From: Mycolicibacterium insubricum | GTDB lineage: Bacteria > Actinomycetota > Actinomycetes > Mycobacteriales > Mycobacteriaceae | NCBI RefSeq assembly: GCF_010731615.1 | Contig: NZ_AP022618.1 | Span: 4,278,001 to 4,342,000, forward strand | DNA length: 64,000 bases | Direction of reading: 5' to 3' | In this document: positions 48,849 through 56,886 of the stretch, in pieces | Layout: each line of letters starts with the position of its first letter | How positions within the stretch are numbered: position 1 is the first letter of the stretch | Position numbers and translations under genes: made by a program | The notes under the pieces: model-generated | Seen by the model: the letters and a program-made list of their open reading frames with translations, nothing else | Databases searched by the model: none | What the model was told of the DNA's origin: nothing

Positions 48849-49367
48849 TCATTCCTTCTCGTAGACCTGAGGACCGATCCAGCTGCCCGAGGTGGACACC
48901 ATGAACTGGTTGCCGCTGTAGGCGTAGTTGCCGCTGCCGGTGCAGTAGACCGCACCCTCGGGCGTCACGCCGCACTTGGCGTTCTTGTATTCCACGTAAT
49001 TGTCGGCCGGCAGTACCGTCTGCGGGACACCGGCGACGAACCGCAGCTGGTCGGTGTTGTCGAAGTGCGCGTCGGACTCACCGCTGAACCAGCCGACCTG
49101 GTTGGCCCCGCCGGGGGCGCCCGGGATGGTGCCGGTGCAGCCGGTGCTGCCGTCGTCCCAGATGCCGCAGTTCAGGCCGCTCGGGGTGGAGAACCAGATG
49201 CCCGGCTTGTCGGCGAGCTGGAACCTTTCGAAGTCCAGCTTGGCGTAGCGGGAGATGTCCGGGTAGGGCTTGGTGGGCTTCTGCGGTGCCGCGGACGCGG
49301 GAACCGCGGTCAGCACCCCGACCGCCAGCGCCGCACCCGCGCCGATCGCAACGACGAACTTCTTCAT
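48849..49367 (-). CDS. Secreted protein of unknown function
   Basis: A 172-residue protein with a standard signal peptide (VVAIGAGAALAVGVLTAVPA, cleavage after SA). The mature domain has four cysteines (LNCGIW, GCTGTI, AKCGVTPEG, VYCTGSG), probably two disulfides. Similar small secreted proteins occur widely in mycobacteria, but I cannot name this family. The ribosome binding site GGAGGAGAT precedes the ATG at 49367. It lies 77 bp upstream of the lipoprotein gene on the same strand, so co-transcription is possible. Confidence 0.83.
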   Translation of the reverse strand: MKKFVVAIGAGAALAVGVLTAVPASAAPQKPTKPYPDISRYAKLDFERFQLADKPGIWFSTPSGLNCGIWDDGSTGCTGTIPGAPGGANQVGWFSGESDAHFDNTDQLRFVAGVPQTVLPADNYVEYKNAKCGVTPEGAVYCTGSGNYAYSGNQFMVSTSGSWIGPQVYEKE

Positions 49368-49531
49368 GGCACATCTCCTCCGGTTCGACGACGCGCGGGC
49401 GCCGATGGGTTCACCTGTTGAGCCTATTGCCGATCGTTGCGGGGTCGTTACACAATTTTCGTGATCAAGGCGATACCACCGGTACCGGATAGATCTTGCG
49501 CCTACGGCGGCCGTGGTCCAGTGTCGAGTTC

Positions 49532-50482
49532 GTGAACTATGCAGACCAACCGCAGTGGCGCGCCATCGCCGCGTACCTGCCGGAGAAGTACCGCCTGGAG
49601 CCGGGCACCGAACCGGCCGAGGAGTGGTGGGAGCACCGGGGCCATCGCATCCACCTGGACACCTACCGGAATCCGGCGGCGCCGGTGAAGGTGATCCTGT
49701 TCCACGGGGTGGGTACCAACGGGCGCCAGATGACCACGATCCTCGGGCACCCGCTGTCTGAGCGCGGCTACGAGACCATCGCCGTCGACATGCCCACCTT
49801 CGGGCTCACCGAGGTCGCCCCCGGCGCGATCGTCACCTACGACGACTGGGTGCGCATCGGCGCGGATCTCGTCGAGCTCGAGCGGGCGCGCGACGACCGG
49901 CCGATCGTGCTGTACGGCCTGTCCGCCGGCGGCATGCTGACCTATCACGTGGCGGCGGCGAACCGGCACGTCGCCGGCATCGTCGGCATGACGTTCCTGG
50001 ACCAGCGGGTGCAGCGGGTGCGGGTGGAGACGGCGTTCGACCCGGTGGCGACCGGGCTGCTCGGTTCACCGACGCTGGCGGCACTGTCGCGGACCCCGGC
50101 GCGGCGGGTCAAGCTGCCGATGCGGCTGGTCTCCAAGATGCGCACGCTGGTCAACAACCCGGCGGCCAAGCGGGCCTGCTACGCGGACAAGACCTCGGCC
50201 GGCAACAGCGCGACCGTGGCGTTCCTGCACTCCTATATGACCTACCAGCCGGCCGTCGAACCCGCGGACTTCGACGTGTGCCCGGTGCTGCTGACCCAGC
50301 CGGCCGCCGACCGGTGGACGCCGCTGCAGCTCTCGGATCCGGTCATCCCGGCGATCCACCGGGTACCGGTCGACACCGTGCTGCTGGACAACGCCGGCCA
50401 CTACCCGCTGGAGCAGCCCGGCCTGGACCAACTGGTCGACGCGGTAGACGGGTTCTGCGCCGCCCGCGCGAGCCGGGACTAG
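49532..50482 (+). CDS. Alpha/beta hydrolase
   Basis: A protein of about 316 residues with the alpha/beta-hydrolase pattern: oxyanion segment ILFHGVGTNGRQ, nucleophile elbow LYGLSAGGML and catalytic histidine in DNAGHYPLEQPG. There is no signal peptide. The start is uncertain: GTG at 49532 gives VNYADQPQWRAIAAYLPEKY, while a TTG at 49496 extends it by 12 residues. No ribosome binding site distinguishes them. Substrate unknown. Confidence 0.85.
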   Translation: MNYADQPQWRAIAAYLPEKYRLEPGTEPAEEWWEHRGHRIHLDTYRNPAAPVKVILFHGVGTNGRQMTTILGHPLSERGYETIAVDMPTFGLTEVAPGAIVTYDDWVRIGADLVELERARDDRPIVLYGLSAGGMLTYHVAAANRHVAGIVGMTFLDQRVQRVRVETAFDPVATGLLGSPTLAALSRTPARRVKLPMRLVSKMRTLVNNPAAKRACYADKTSAGNSATVAFLHSYMTYQPAVEPADFDVCPVLLTQPAADRWTPLQLSDPVIPAIHRVPVDTVLLDNAGHYPLEQPGLDQLVDAVDGFCAARASRD

Positions 50483-50507
50483 CGGACCCGCGGTTCGCCG
50501 GCCGCGC

Positions 50508-51437
50508 TCACCGGTTCGCCTGCTCGGCAAGGGCGGCGCGCACGGCGGCGGGGGCGGTCAGCATCGCGGCCTCGAACGCGGCCCGGCGGTTCCGCCGGTT
50601 CATGAAGTTGGCGCCCAATCCGGCCAGGTCGCGAGAGTCCGGGGTGATGGCGACGACGGTGGTCCCCCGCGCCCGGACGGCGGCCACCTCGTGGCGCAGG
50701 GTACGCGACATCGGTTGCCGCAGAAGCACATTCTCGACTGCCCCACCGATGCCCGGGGCGCGGTTCCCCCCGGTCGAGGCCATCGGCGCGATGACGTAGA
50801 CGATGTCGGCCTCGTCGACGCCGATCAGGTCGACCGATGCGGTGGACCGCGCGCCACCGTCGACGTACCGGCGTCCGTCGATGCTCACCGGGGGCATCCA
50901 GCCGGGAATGCCCCAGGACGCCCGCAGCGCCTCGCCGACACTCGCCGCCGGCGCGCCGGGTGCACCGAAGGCCACCCGCTGCCCACGGTCGATGTCGAAC
51001 GCCACCATCCGCGCACCCGGATGCGGCAACCAGTTCCCGTCGGCGAAGCCGTCGGCCAGCCGCTGCAACCATCCGGTGTCGCCGCGGCCGTGCGGGGCGA
51101 TGCCGGTCACCGCGGCCAGCCCGGACTGCGAGCGCAGCAGCCCCGGGTTGAGCGGCGGCCACGGCACCGGCAGCGGCGGCAGGCTGGACGGGGTGTCGGC
51201 CAGATGCGCACGCAGCCGCGGGTCGGCGGCCTCGCCGCGCTGCATGGCCACCAGCTCGTCGGCGCCTATGCCGCCGCCGATCATGGTGACCATTTCCGCA
51301 CCCGCCGAGGTGCCCTGCAGGATGTCGAAATCGCCTGCTTCAACGCCGATTTCATCGCACAGCGCGGACAGCGCGGCGACGATCCAGGCGCCGCCGATGG
51401 TGCCGCCGCAGCCGATGACCAGAGCCCGCCGCGTCAT
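50508..51437 (-). CDS. Patatin-like phospholipase
   Basis: A 309-residue patatin-fold hydrolase. The glycine-rich oxyanion loop is GCGGTIGGAW near the N-terminus, the nucleophile serine is in LQGTSAGAEM and the catalytic aspartate is in YVDGGARS, making the Ser-Asp dyad complete. No signal peptide is seen. The ATG at 51437 was chosen because it starts the conserved MTRRALVIGCGGT; the longer frame has no family match. It should cleave acyl chains from phospholipids or related lipids. Convergent with the alpha/beta hydrolase gene, 25 bp apart. Confidence 0.9.
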   Translation of the reverse strand: MTRRALVIGCGGTIGGAWIVAALSALCDEIGVEAGDFDILQGTSAGAEMVTMIGGGIGADELVAMQRGEAADPRLRAHLADTPSSLPPLPVPWPPLNPGLLRSQSGLAAVTGIAPHGRGDTGWLQRLADGFADGNWLPHPGARMVAFDIDRGQRVAFGAPGAPAASVGEALRASWGIPGWMPPVSIDGRRYVDGGARSTASVDLIGVDEADIVYVIAPMASTGGNRAPGIGGAVENVLLRQPMSRTLRHEVAAVRARGTTVVAITPDSRDLAGLGANFMNRRNRRAAFEAAMLTAPAAVRAALAEQANR

Positions 51438-51616
51438 CGGGCGCCGTCCTGCACCGACGCGTGGATACCGGAATTCCTCCACAGCACGGCACAGCCCCTT
51501 CACTACAGCCCGGATGGCTAAGACGGTACCGACGGTACTGGAAGGCGGCGACTATCCCGGCGACCGACCCCGGCGTAGTCTCAGAGCTGGTTGGGGTTGC
51601 ACTGGAGGTGTCGACC

Positions 51617-51865
51617 ATGACTCGACTGACCCGTATATTCATCCTGGTTTCCGGTGCCGCGCTGGCCCTGTCGCTCGGCGGCGCGGTCGCCGGCGCCGAT
51701 CCGCCCGCGCCGGGCACCTCGTGCGGCCCGAACCAGGTGATCACCACCATCAATACGTGCGCGGAGATCAACTCGTCCTGCACCGGGTACGACGGGATGA
51801 TCGTCGGCCGGGTGGATCACGACGGCCGCTGCGTGATCCCGGGGCTAAACGGCACCAGCTGGTGA
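51617..51865 (+). CDS. Small secreted protein with four cysteines
   Basis: An 82-residue protein. Its signal peptide (IFILVSGAALALSLGGAVAG) is cleaved near AGADPPAPG, leaving about 55 residues with four cysteines (TSCGPN, NTCAEI, SSCTGY, GRCVIP), so two disulfides are likely. RBS CTGGAGGTG precedes the ATG at 51617. It is 32 bp upstream of the dipZ-like gene on the same strand; a disulfide-bonded secreted peptide beside a thiol-disulfide exporter is suggestive. Family not recognised. Confidence 0.78.
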   Translation: MTRLTRIFILVSGAALALSLGGAVAGADPPAPGTSCGPNQVITTINTCAEINSSCTGYDGMIVGRVDHDGRCVIPGLNGTSW

Positions 51866-51897
51866 CGGTCCACGGCATGCCCCGGTGAGGTGACGCG

Positions 51898-53574
51898 GTG
51901 GCACTGCTGCTGGTCGGTTTCGTCGGCGGATTCCTGGCGGCCATCTCCCCGTGTGTGTTGCCGGTGTTACCGGTAGTGCTGCTCGGCGGCGCCACCTCCA
52001 CCGGGGCCCACCGCGCGTCATGGCTGCGGCCGCTGTGCATCGTCGCCGGTCTGATACTCAGCTTCACCCTGTTCACCCTGTTCGGCGCGGTGCTGCTGCA
52101 CCTGCTGGGCCTGCCGGCCGGGACGCTGCGGGCATTGGGGATCGCCACCCTCGCGCTGCTCGGGCTCGCCCTGCTCGTCCCCCGCGTCGAGCGCCTGCTG
52201 GAACGCCCGTTCGCACTGATCCCGCAGGTGCGGGTGGGCAACACCGGCGCCGGCTCGGGCTTCGCCCTGGGGCTGGCACTCGGGGCCGTCTATGTGCCGT
52301 GCGCGGGCCCGGTGCTGGCGGCCATCGCCATCGCCGGGGCCGGTCAGGCGTTCGGCTGGCCGACGGTCGCGCTGACCGTGGGTTTCGCCGCGGGCACCGC
52401 GGTGCCGCTGCTGGTGATCGCGCTGGCCGGCGGCCGGGCGCGGACCCGGGCGCGGTTCCTGGCCGGCCACGCACGGGCGGTGCGGACGGTGGCCGGGGTC
52501 GCGATGATCGCGCTGGCGGTGGCGCTGGCCGCCAACCTGACCGATGTGATCGCGCGGCGGGTGCCCGACTACACCAAAGCGATCGGCGCCGCGCTGCCCG
52601 ACGCCCTGGTCGCCGCGCCGCGGGTCGGTGGCACCGGGTCGCTGCACCGGTGCCAGGACGACGCGTATCGGGGCACCGTCACGCTGGCCGACTGCGGGCC
52701 CGCACCGGAGTTCACCGGCATCACGGGTTGGCTGAACTCGGCGCCGCTGAGTATGGCGGGGCTGCGCGGTGAGGTGGTGCTGGTCGACTTCTGGGCGTAC
52801 TCGTGCATCAACTGCCAGCGCGAGCTGCCGCATGTGCAGGCCTGGTACCAGCGCTACCGGGAGTCGGGGTTCCGGGTCGTCGGGGTGCACACCCCCGAGT
52901 ACGCGTTCGAGCGGGAAACGGCCAATATCGCCGCCGGCGCGGCACGACTCGGGCTGACGTTCCCGATCGCCGTGGACAACGACTTCGGCACCTGGACGGC
53001 GTATGAGAACATCGCCTGGCCGGCCGGCTATCTGGTGGACGCCGACGGGGTGATCCGGCGAATCACCTTCGGGGAGGGCGATTACCGCGCGACCGAGGGC
53101 GACATCCGCGCCTTGCTGGCCACCGCCCGGCCGGGCGCGGCGCTGCCGCCGCCGACGGATCTGCCGGACACCACGCCGCGGGACCGGCAACGGACCCCCG
53201 AGCTCTACCTCGGCGCCGCGCGGGCCCGTGCCTACGCCGGCGGCGAACTGACCACGGGCACCCGGAATTTCGACGCTCCCGCCGACCCGCGGGCGGGCAC
53301 CTTTACCCTGTCCGGCAGCTGGACCGTCGGCGACGAATCGCTGACCGCCGGGGACCACGCAGTGATCACCCTGGCCTATCACGCCGCGAAGGTCTATCTG
53401 AACGTGTCGGGCACCGGCACGCTGACGGTCACCCGCGGCGATCACACGTCCGCGATTCCGGTGTCGGGCGTGCCGAACATCTATCCCGTCGTCGACGGTG
53501 CGGCGGCCGGGACTTCGACGGTGCGCATCGCGGTGACCCCGGGTTTGAGCGTCTATTCCTTCACGTTCGGCTGA
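51898..53574 (+). CDS. dipZ: DipZ-like protein: CcdA membrane domain fused to thioredoxin domain
   Basis: A 558-residue protein. The N-terminal ~230 residues are a CcdA/DsbD-type electron channel with cysteines in SPCVLPVLPVVL and YVPCAGPVLAAIA. A periplasmic thioredoxin/AhpC-like domain follows with CxxC in YSCINCQRELPH, then a C-terminal beta-sandwich domain (TRNFDAPADPRAGTFTLSGS). M. tuberculosis DipZ (Rv2874) has the same order. It should carry electrons from cytoplasmic thioredoxin to extracytoplasmic substrates. The start is GTG at 51898. The 3' end overlaps the convergent gene by 22 bp. Confidence 0.92.
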   Translation: MALLLVGFVGGFLAAISPCVLPVLPVVLLGGATSTGAHRASWLRPLCIVAGLILSFTLFTLFGAVLLHLLGLPAGTLRALGIATLALLGLALLVPRVERLLERPFALIPQVRVGNTGAGSGFALGLALGAVYVPCAGPVLAAIAIAGAGQAFGWPTVALTVGFAAGTAVPLLVIALAGGRARTRARFLAGHARAVRTVAGVAMIALAVALAANLTDVIARRVPDYTKAIGAALPDALVAAPRVGGTGSLHRCQDDAYRGTVTLADCGPAPEFTGITGWLNSAPLSMAGLRGEVVLVDFWAYSCINCQRELPHVQAWYQRYRESGFRVVGVHTPEYAFERETANIAAGAARLGLTFPIAVDNDFGTWTAYENIAWPAGYLVDADGVIRRITFGEGDYRATEGDIRALLATARPGAALPPPTDLPDTTPRDRQRTPELYLGAARARAYAGGELTTGTRNFDAPADPRAGTFTLSGSWTVGDESLTAGDHAVITLAYHAAKVYLNVSGTGTLTVTRGDHTSAIPVSGVPNIYPVVDGAAAGTSTVRIAVTPGLSVYSFTFG

Positions 53575-54599
53575 GCCCCGTCGTCGGCGCCGGGCCGGCC
53601 GGCCACGGCGGCGCGATAGCGCTCCGAGGAGTAGAAGGGGGTCAGCCGGCGGCGCAGCACCGCGTCGAGATAGCCGCGCTGGTCGAGCATGCCCAGCACC
53701 GGCGGCCCGAACCGCAGCCCCTCCTCGATCAGATCCTCGCGGCCCACGCCGAGTTCGGCCAGCAGGTCGTAGAGGCTGGTGTCGCCGTACTTGTCGAAGA
53801 AGTACCCGATGCCCTCGTCCAGCAGGGAGCGGAAGTAGTCGGTGTTCCGGAAGGGCCGCCAGAACTCGAAGACCAGCACGATGATGTCCTCGATATCGCT
53901 GCCGGAGACCACGGATCGCACGGTCGACAGCGAGGTGTCGGCGTTGCGGCGCCAGACGTCGTTGACCGTCTCGACGAGCAGGTCCTCGTCGGCGCGCAGG
54001 TGGGTGAGCACGAAGTGCGCGCCGCGCCGGGCCAGCGCCTCGGCACGGGGTTCGAATCGGTCACCGGCGCGAGCCAATCGGGCCTGCAGGCCGGCGAACA
54101 GCCGGCCGACGCGGCTGCGGGCCACCGCCTCGCCACCCTCGCTGATCCCCTCCACGATGGAATACCGGATCAGGGAGGCGACCAGGTCGGCGAACTCCTC
54201 GCTGGCCAGCACCCGTTCCAGCACCCGGCGGGTGACGGCCATGTCGGCCACCGCTGTGCTCAACTCGGCGAAGCCACGGCCGTCGAGCAAGTCTCCTACC
54301 CGGGTGTCGGTCGTGGTGGTGAGCGTGTAGAGCCGCGAGGCGATCTCGCCGACGAGTTCCGGGATGGCTCCCTCGACCGGCATCTGGACGGCGTACTTGG
54401 CGGCGGTGTCCTTGATCATCGCCGGCGTCACGGCCTCGGCCAGGGTGATCTCGGAGATTTCGGCCAGGAAGTGGTCGACCTCGTCGAAGACCAGGGCGTG
54501 GTAGTTCTCGCCGCGCAGCTGGTCGAGGGCGAATTCCACCTGCGCGTCGAGCAGACGCGCGGCCAGCGGGTCGAGCGCGGGCTCGGTCGCGTCGGTCAT
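53553..54599 (-). CDS. Conserved hypothetical, mostly helical protein
   Basis: A 348-residue soluble protein without signal peptide or cysteines. It appears almost wholly helical and acidic at the N-terminus (LDAQVEFALDQLRGENYHAL). I do not recognise a family or catalytic motif. The ATG at 54599 gives MTDATEPALDPLAARLLDAQ. Its 3' end overlaps dipZ on the opposite strand by 22 bp. Bases 54600-54789, between it and the hsp20 gene, contain nothing I can identify. Confidence 0.8.
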   Translation of the reverse strand: MTDATEPALDPLAARLLDAQVEFALDQLRGENYHALVFDEVDHFLAEISEITLAEAVTPAMIKDTAAKYAVQMPVEGAIPELVGEIASRLYTLTTTTDTRVGDLLDGRGFAELSTAVADMAVTRRVLERVLASEEFADLVASLIRYSIVEGISEGGEAVARSRVGRLFAGLQARLARAGDRFEPRAEALARRGAHFVLTHLRADEDLLVETVNDVWRRNADTSLSTVRSVVSGSDIEDIIVLVFEFWRPFRNTDYFRSLLDEGIGYFFDKYGDTSLYDLLAELGVGREDLIEEGLRFGPPVLGMLDQRGYLDAVLRRRLTPFYSSERYRAAVAGRPGADDGAQPNVKE

Positions 54600-54789
54600 G
54601 GGGTCCGCTCCAACATCAGCGTGAGCCTACCCACCCGCGCGGTCGCCAGCGGGGCGGCCAGCCGGCGATCTCCTCGGCAGCGACGCCCGCCATGGTGTCC
54701 GACAGTGCCGCCGGACCGGCGCCAGCATCCGGTTGGTCACTCCGGCCCGGAGCTGGTCCGGCGGTGCGGTGACCTAATCCCTCATGCGG

Positions 54790-54882
54790 TTACCCGCTTC
54801 GGCGGATCTCGGCCGGCTGGCCGTCGTCGTGGCCGGTGTGTGGGTACTCGTCATCGGGCAGCGGGACGTACAGCCGGGTCAT
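54790..54882 (-). CDS. Possible 30-residue protein coupled to hsp20
   Basis: ATG at 54882 overlaps the hsp20 stop (ATGA) and encodes a 30-residue acidic, proline-containing peptide beginning [20 protein letters not shown] before a TAA stop. The overlap geometry is what makes it plausible; there is no known family. It could be a chance frame. Confidence 0.3.
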   Translation of the reverse strand: MTRLYVPLPDDEYPHTGHDDGQPAEIRRSG

Positions 54883-55370
54883 ACCTCTGCCGGTTCCTTC
54901 GTCGCCGTACCGTTGGACACCGTGGCGCCTTCCTGGTCGATCACCCGGCTTTCCGGAGTGATCGCCCTGTCGGTCCCGGAGCGGCCCACGGAGATCTTGC
55001 GCGGCTTAGCCTTCTCCGCCACCGGGATCACCAGGCGCAGCACTCCGTCGTGATAGTCGGCGGTGATCCGGGCGGTGTCCAGATTGTTGCCGAGGACCAG
55101 CTGACGGGAGAACACCCCGCGCGGCCGTTCGGCGGCGAGCATCTCCCGGGACGGGTCGACGGCGGCGCGTTCTGCGCGCACGGTCACCACGTTGTTCTCG
55201 ATATCCAGGTCGAGGGTGTCTGGATCGACGCCCGGCAGGTCGAATTCGACGTGGAATTCGTCGCCGTCTCGCCAGGCATCCATCGGCATCACCGCGGGCC
55301 GGGCCGCGGTGCCCAGCACCTGTTGAGTGAACCGGTCCAGCTCGCGGAACGGATCGGTACGCATCAGCAT
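54879..55370 (-). CDS. Hsp20/alpha-crystallin small heat-shock protein
   Basis: A 163-residue small heat-shock protein. The alpha-crystallin domain runs from about residue 30 ([20 protein letters not shown]) to 125, with the conserved [20 protein letters not shown] and [19 protein letters not shown]. It should hold unfolding proteins in large oligomers. The ATG at 55370 has ribosome binding site CTGGAGGTGG; the longer frame adds residues from the leader. It is divergent from an HspR-like MerR regulator, with overlapping promoters between them, so regulation by that protein is likely. Confidence 0.93.
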   Translation of the reverse strand: MLMRTDPFRELDRFTQQVLGTAARPAVMPMDAWRDGDEFHVEFDLPGVDPDTLDLDIENNVVTVRAERAAVDPSREMLAAERPRGVFSRQLVLGNNLDTARITADYHDGVLRLVIPVAEKAKPRKISVGRSGTDRAITPESRVIDQEGATVSNGTATKEPAEV

Positions 55371-55416
55371 GGTTACCACCTCCAGTGCTTCCTTTCTCAT
55401 CGCCACTCTGTGCGCA

Positions 55417-55446
55417 TACCATTGGTTTATCTATTCCATCTGGTAT
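55417..55446. promoter_or_regulatory. Imperfect dyad in the hsp20/merR intergenic region
   Basis: ATACCA at the left and TGGTAT at the right flank an imperfect repeat (ATACCATTGG with CCATCTGGTAT). It overlaps the proposed -35/-10 spacer of the regulator's promoter. This is the best operator candidate for the adjacent MerR protein; no classical HAIR sequence (CTTGAGT-N7-ACTCAAG) was found. Confidence 0.4.
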
Positions 55447-55449
55447 AGA
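55422..55449 (+). promoter_or_regulatory. Promoter of the HspR-like gene
   Basis: TTGGTT (55422-55427) and TATAGA (55444-55449) are separated by 16 bp. They face the regulator gene starting at 55501, leaving a leader of about 45 nt. Confidence 0.45.
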
Positions 55450-55452
55450 TTT

Positions 55453-55481
55453 CTTATAGCACTGAGAAATATCAGATGCAA
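55453..55481 (-). promoter_or_regulatory. Promoter of hsp20
   Basis: On the minus strand TTGCAT (55481-55476) and TATAAG (55458-55453) are separated by exactly 17 bp, a good sigma-70-type promoter. It is just downstream, on the other strand, of the regulator's -10, so the two promoters lie back to back. Confidence 0.55.
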
Positions 55482-55500
55482 GCACCAGAATGGGAAAGCT

Positions 55501-55833
55501 GTGGACCTTGCCAACACGGGCGCCCGAACGTCGACCCCGGCGCCGGCGAATCGGCTGCCCGCCTCCGACCGGGGGGTGTACGGAATCACCGTGGCAGCCG
55601 AATTGTCCGGCGCCCCACTGCAATCACTACGCCTGTGGGAACGTCACGGCCTGCTGAGCCCGGCCCGCACCGACGGCGGCACCCGCCGCTACAGCGCCGA
55701 CGACCTGGTCCGCATCGAACGGATCCTCACCCTGGTGGCTACCGGCGTGAACATCGTCGGCATCGGCCGCATCCTGGAGCTCGAAGACGACAACGCGGCA
55801 CTGCGCGCGGCCGCCGGACGCGTACGAGGCTAG
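55501..55833 (+). CDS. HspR-like MerR-family regulator
   Basis: A 110-residue protein. Its winged-helix MerR domain reads YGITVAAELSGAPLQSLRLW then ERHGLLSPARTDGGTRRYSA, close to HspR (the repressor of dnaK/clpB), and ends with the LATGVNIVGIGRILELED-like segment (VATGVNIVGIGRILELEDDN). The first 25 residues are low complexity. The GTG at 55501 follows GGGAAAG, a weak ribosome binding site; further upstream the frame lies in the promoter. It is divergent from hsp20, suggesting autoregulation and heat control of that gene. Its stop is 6 bp before a large palindrome. Confidence 0.87.
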   Translation: MDLANTGARTSTPAPANRLPASDRGVYGITVAAELSGAPLQSLRLWERHGLLSPARTDGGTRRYSADDLVRIERILTLVATGVNIVGIGRILELEDDNAALRAAAGRVRG

Positions 55834-55839
55834 ACCGCA

Positions 55840-55883
55840 TCATCATCAACTGTACCATTGACAAATGGCACAGTTGATGATGA
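55840..55883. promoter_or_regulatory. 44-bp palindrome overlapping the promoter of the esterase-monooxygenase operon
   Basis: The left arm TCATCATCAACTGTACCATT (55840-55859) pairs with 55864-55883 over 20 bp with one mismatch; the spacer is GACA. The TTGACA at 55858-55863 spans the centre and is 17 bp from TGAGCT (55881-55886), which is 7 nt before the GTG at 55894. The palindrome therefore covers the -35 and spacer of a plausible leaderless promoter, as an operator would. It could instead act as a terminator for the gene ending at 55833, but it is A/T-rich for that and lacks a T-run. Confidence 0.7.
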
Positions 55884-55893
55884 GCTACCACTC

Positions 55894-56886
55894 GTGACGG
55901 ACACCGATCACCCGCGCCTGCCCGCAGTGCCCACCCGCGCAACACCACGGGCCGTCGCATCGGCCACCGCCACGCGCTGGACGCTCGGGGCCCTCACCGA
56001 GTTCGTACCGGCGAATCGCCCCGGCGTCGTGTTCGGCCGCGGACTCATCGCCGCCATCATGGGAACGCTGGGATCGATGCCGTCCGCCACCACGGTCATC
56101 CCGGTCCGGACGCCGCAGCTGCGCGGCGAGTGGGTGTTGGCGCCCGGCGTCGAGTTCCGCGGCCGCGCCGGCTACTACGTGCACGGCAGCGCCTACACCA
56201 TCTGCTCGGCCCGCACGCACCGCAAGCTCGTCGCACGACTGTCCGAAGCCACCGGCCTGCCGATTTTCGTCGTGGACTACCGTCTCGCGCCTGAATGCCG
56301 GTTCCCGACGGCCGCCGACGACGTCGAAGCCGGCTACCGGTGGCTGCTGGAGCAGGGCTATGGCGCCTCCGACATCGTGATCGGCGCCGATTCCGCCGGT
56401 GGCCACCTGACCCTGGACCTGCTGCTGACCCACGCCCACGAGGCGGATTTCCAGCCCGCGGGCGTCGTGCTGTTCTCCCCGCTGGTCGACCTGAGCCTCG
56501 GGCTGGCATCGCAGCAGGAGCAGGTCCGCCGCGATCCGGCGATGTCGGCTACCGCGGCCCGCCGGCTGGTGGGGCTCTATACCGACGGGCACGACCACGG
56601 TCACCCGCGGCTGAAACTCGACTTCACCCATGCCGCCAAGCTGCCGCCGATCCTGACCCAGGTCGGTGGATTCGAGATGCTGCGCGCCGATGCGCGCTAC
56701 CTGCACGGCGAGCTCTCCGACGCGGGCGCTACCAGCGTCTTGGAGGTCTGGCCCGGCATGGTGCACGTCTTCCAGGCGCTGCCCCGCCTGGCCCCCGAAG
56801 CCCGGCCGGCCCTGCGGCGCGCCGCGGCCTTCATCGCACATGTCCACGGCAACAGCCGGCCCGACGGTCTCGAAGAGGTGTCCTGA
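55894..56886 (+). CDS. Hormone-sensitive-lipase-type esterase (LipR-like)
   Basis: A 330-residue alpha/beta hydrolase of the HSL family. The oxyanion segment is YYVHGSAYTICSARTH, a variant of the usual HGGG; the nucleophile is in IGADSAGGHLTLDLLL, and the catalytic histidine in WPGMVHVFQAL. The GTG at 55894 was chosen over the TTG at 55858, which lies inside the palindrome. It is first in a run of five genes and overlaps the next ATG by one base. A short-chain ester or lactone substrate would suit a neighbour that makes esters by Baeyer-Villiger oxidation. Confidence 0.88.
   Translation: MTDTDHPRLPAVPTRATPRAVASATATRWTLGALTEFVPANRPGVVFGRGLIAAIMGTLGSMPSATTVIPVRTPQLRGEWVLAPGVEFRGRAGYYVHGSAYTICSARTHRKLVARLSEATGLPIFVVDYRLAPECRFPTAADDVEAGYRWLLEQGYGASDIVIGADSAGGHLTLDLLLTHAHEADFQPAGVVLFSPLVDLSLGLASQQEQVRRDPAMSATAARRLVGLYTDGHDHGHPRLKLDFTHAAKLPPILTQVGGFEMLRADARYLHGELSDAGATSVLEVWPGMVHVFQALPRLAPEARPALRRAAAFIAHVHGNSRPDGLEEVS

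Noticed and set aside
54784..55053. Plus-strand 89-residue frame
   Set aside because: It is largely antisense to hsp20 and has no signal, domain or ribosome binding site.
55840..55883. Intrinsic terminator for the HspR-like gene
   Set aside because: The stem is A/T-rich with no T-run, and it overlaps a TTGACA correctly spaced for the next gene, so an operator is the better reading, though not proven.
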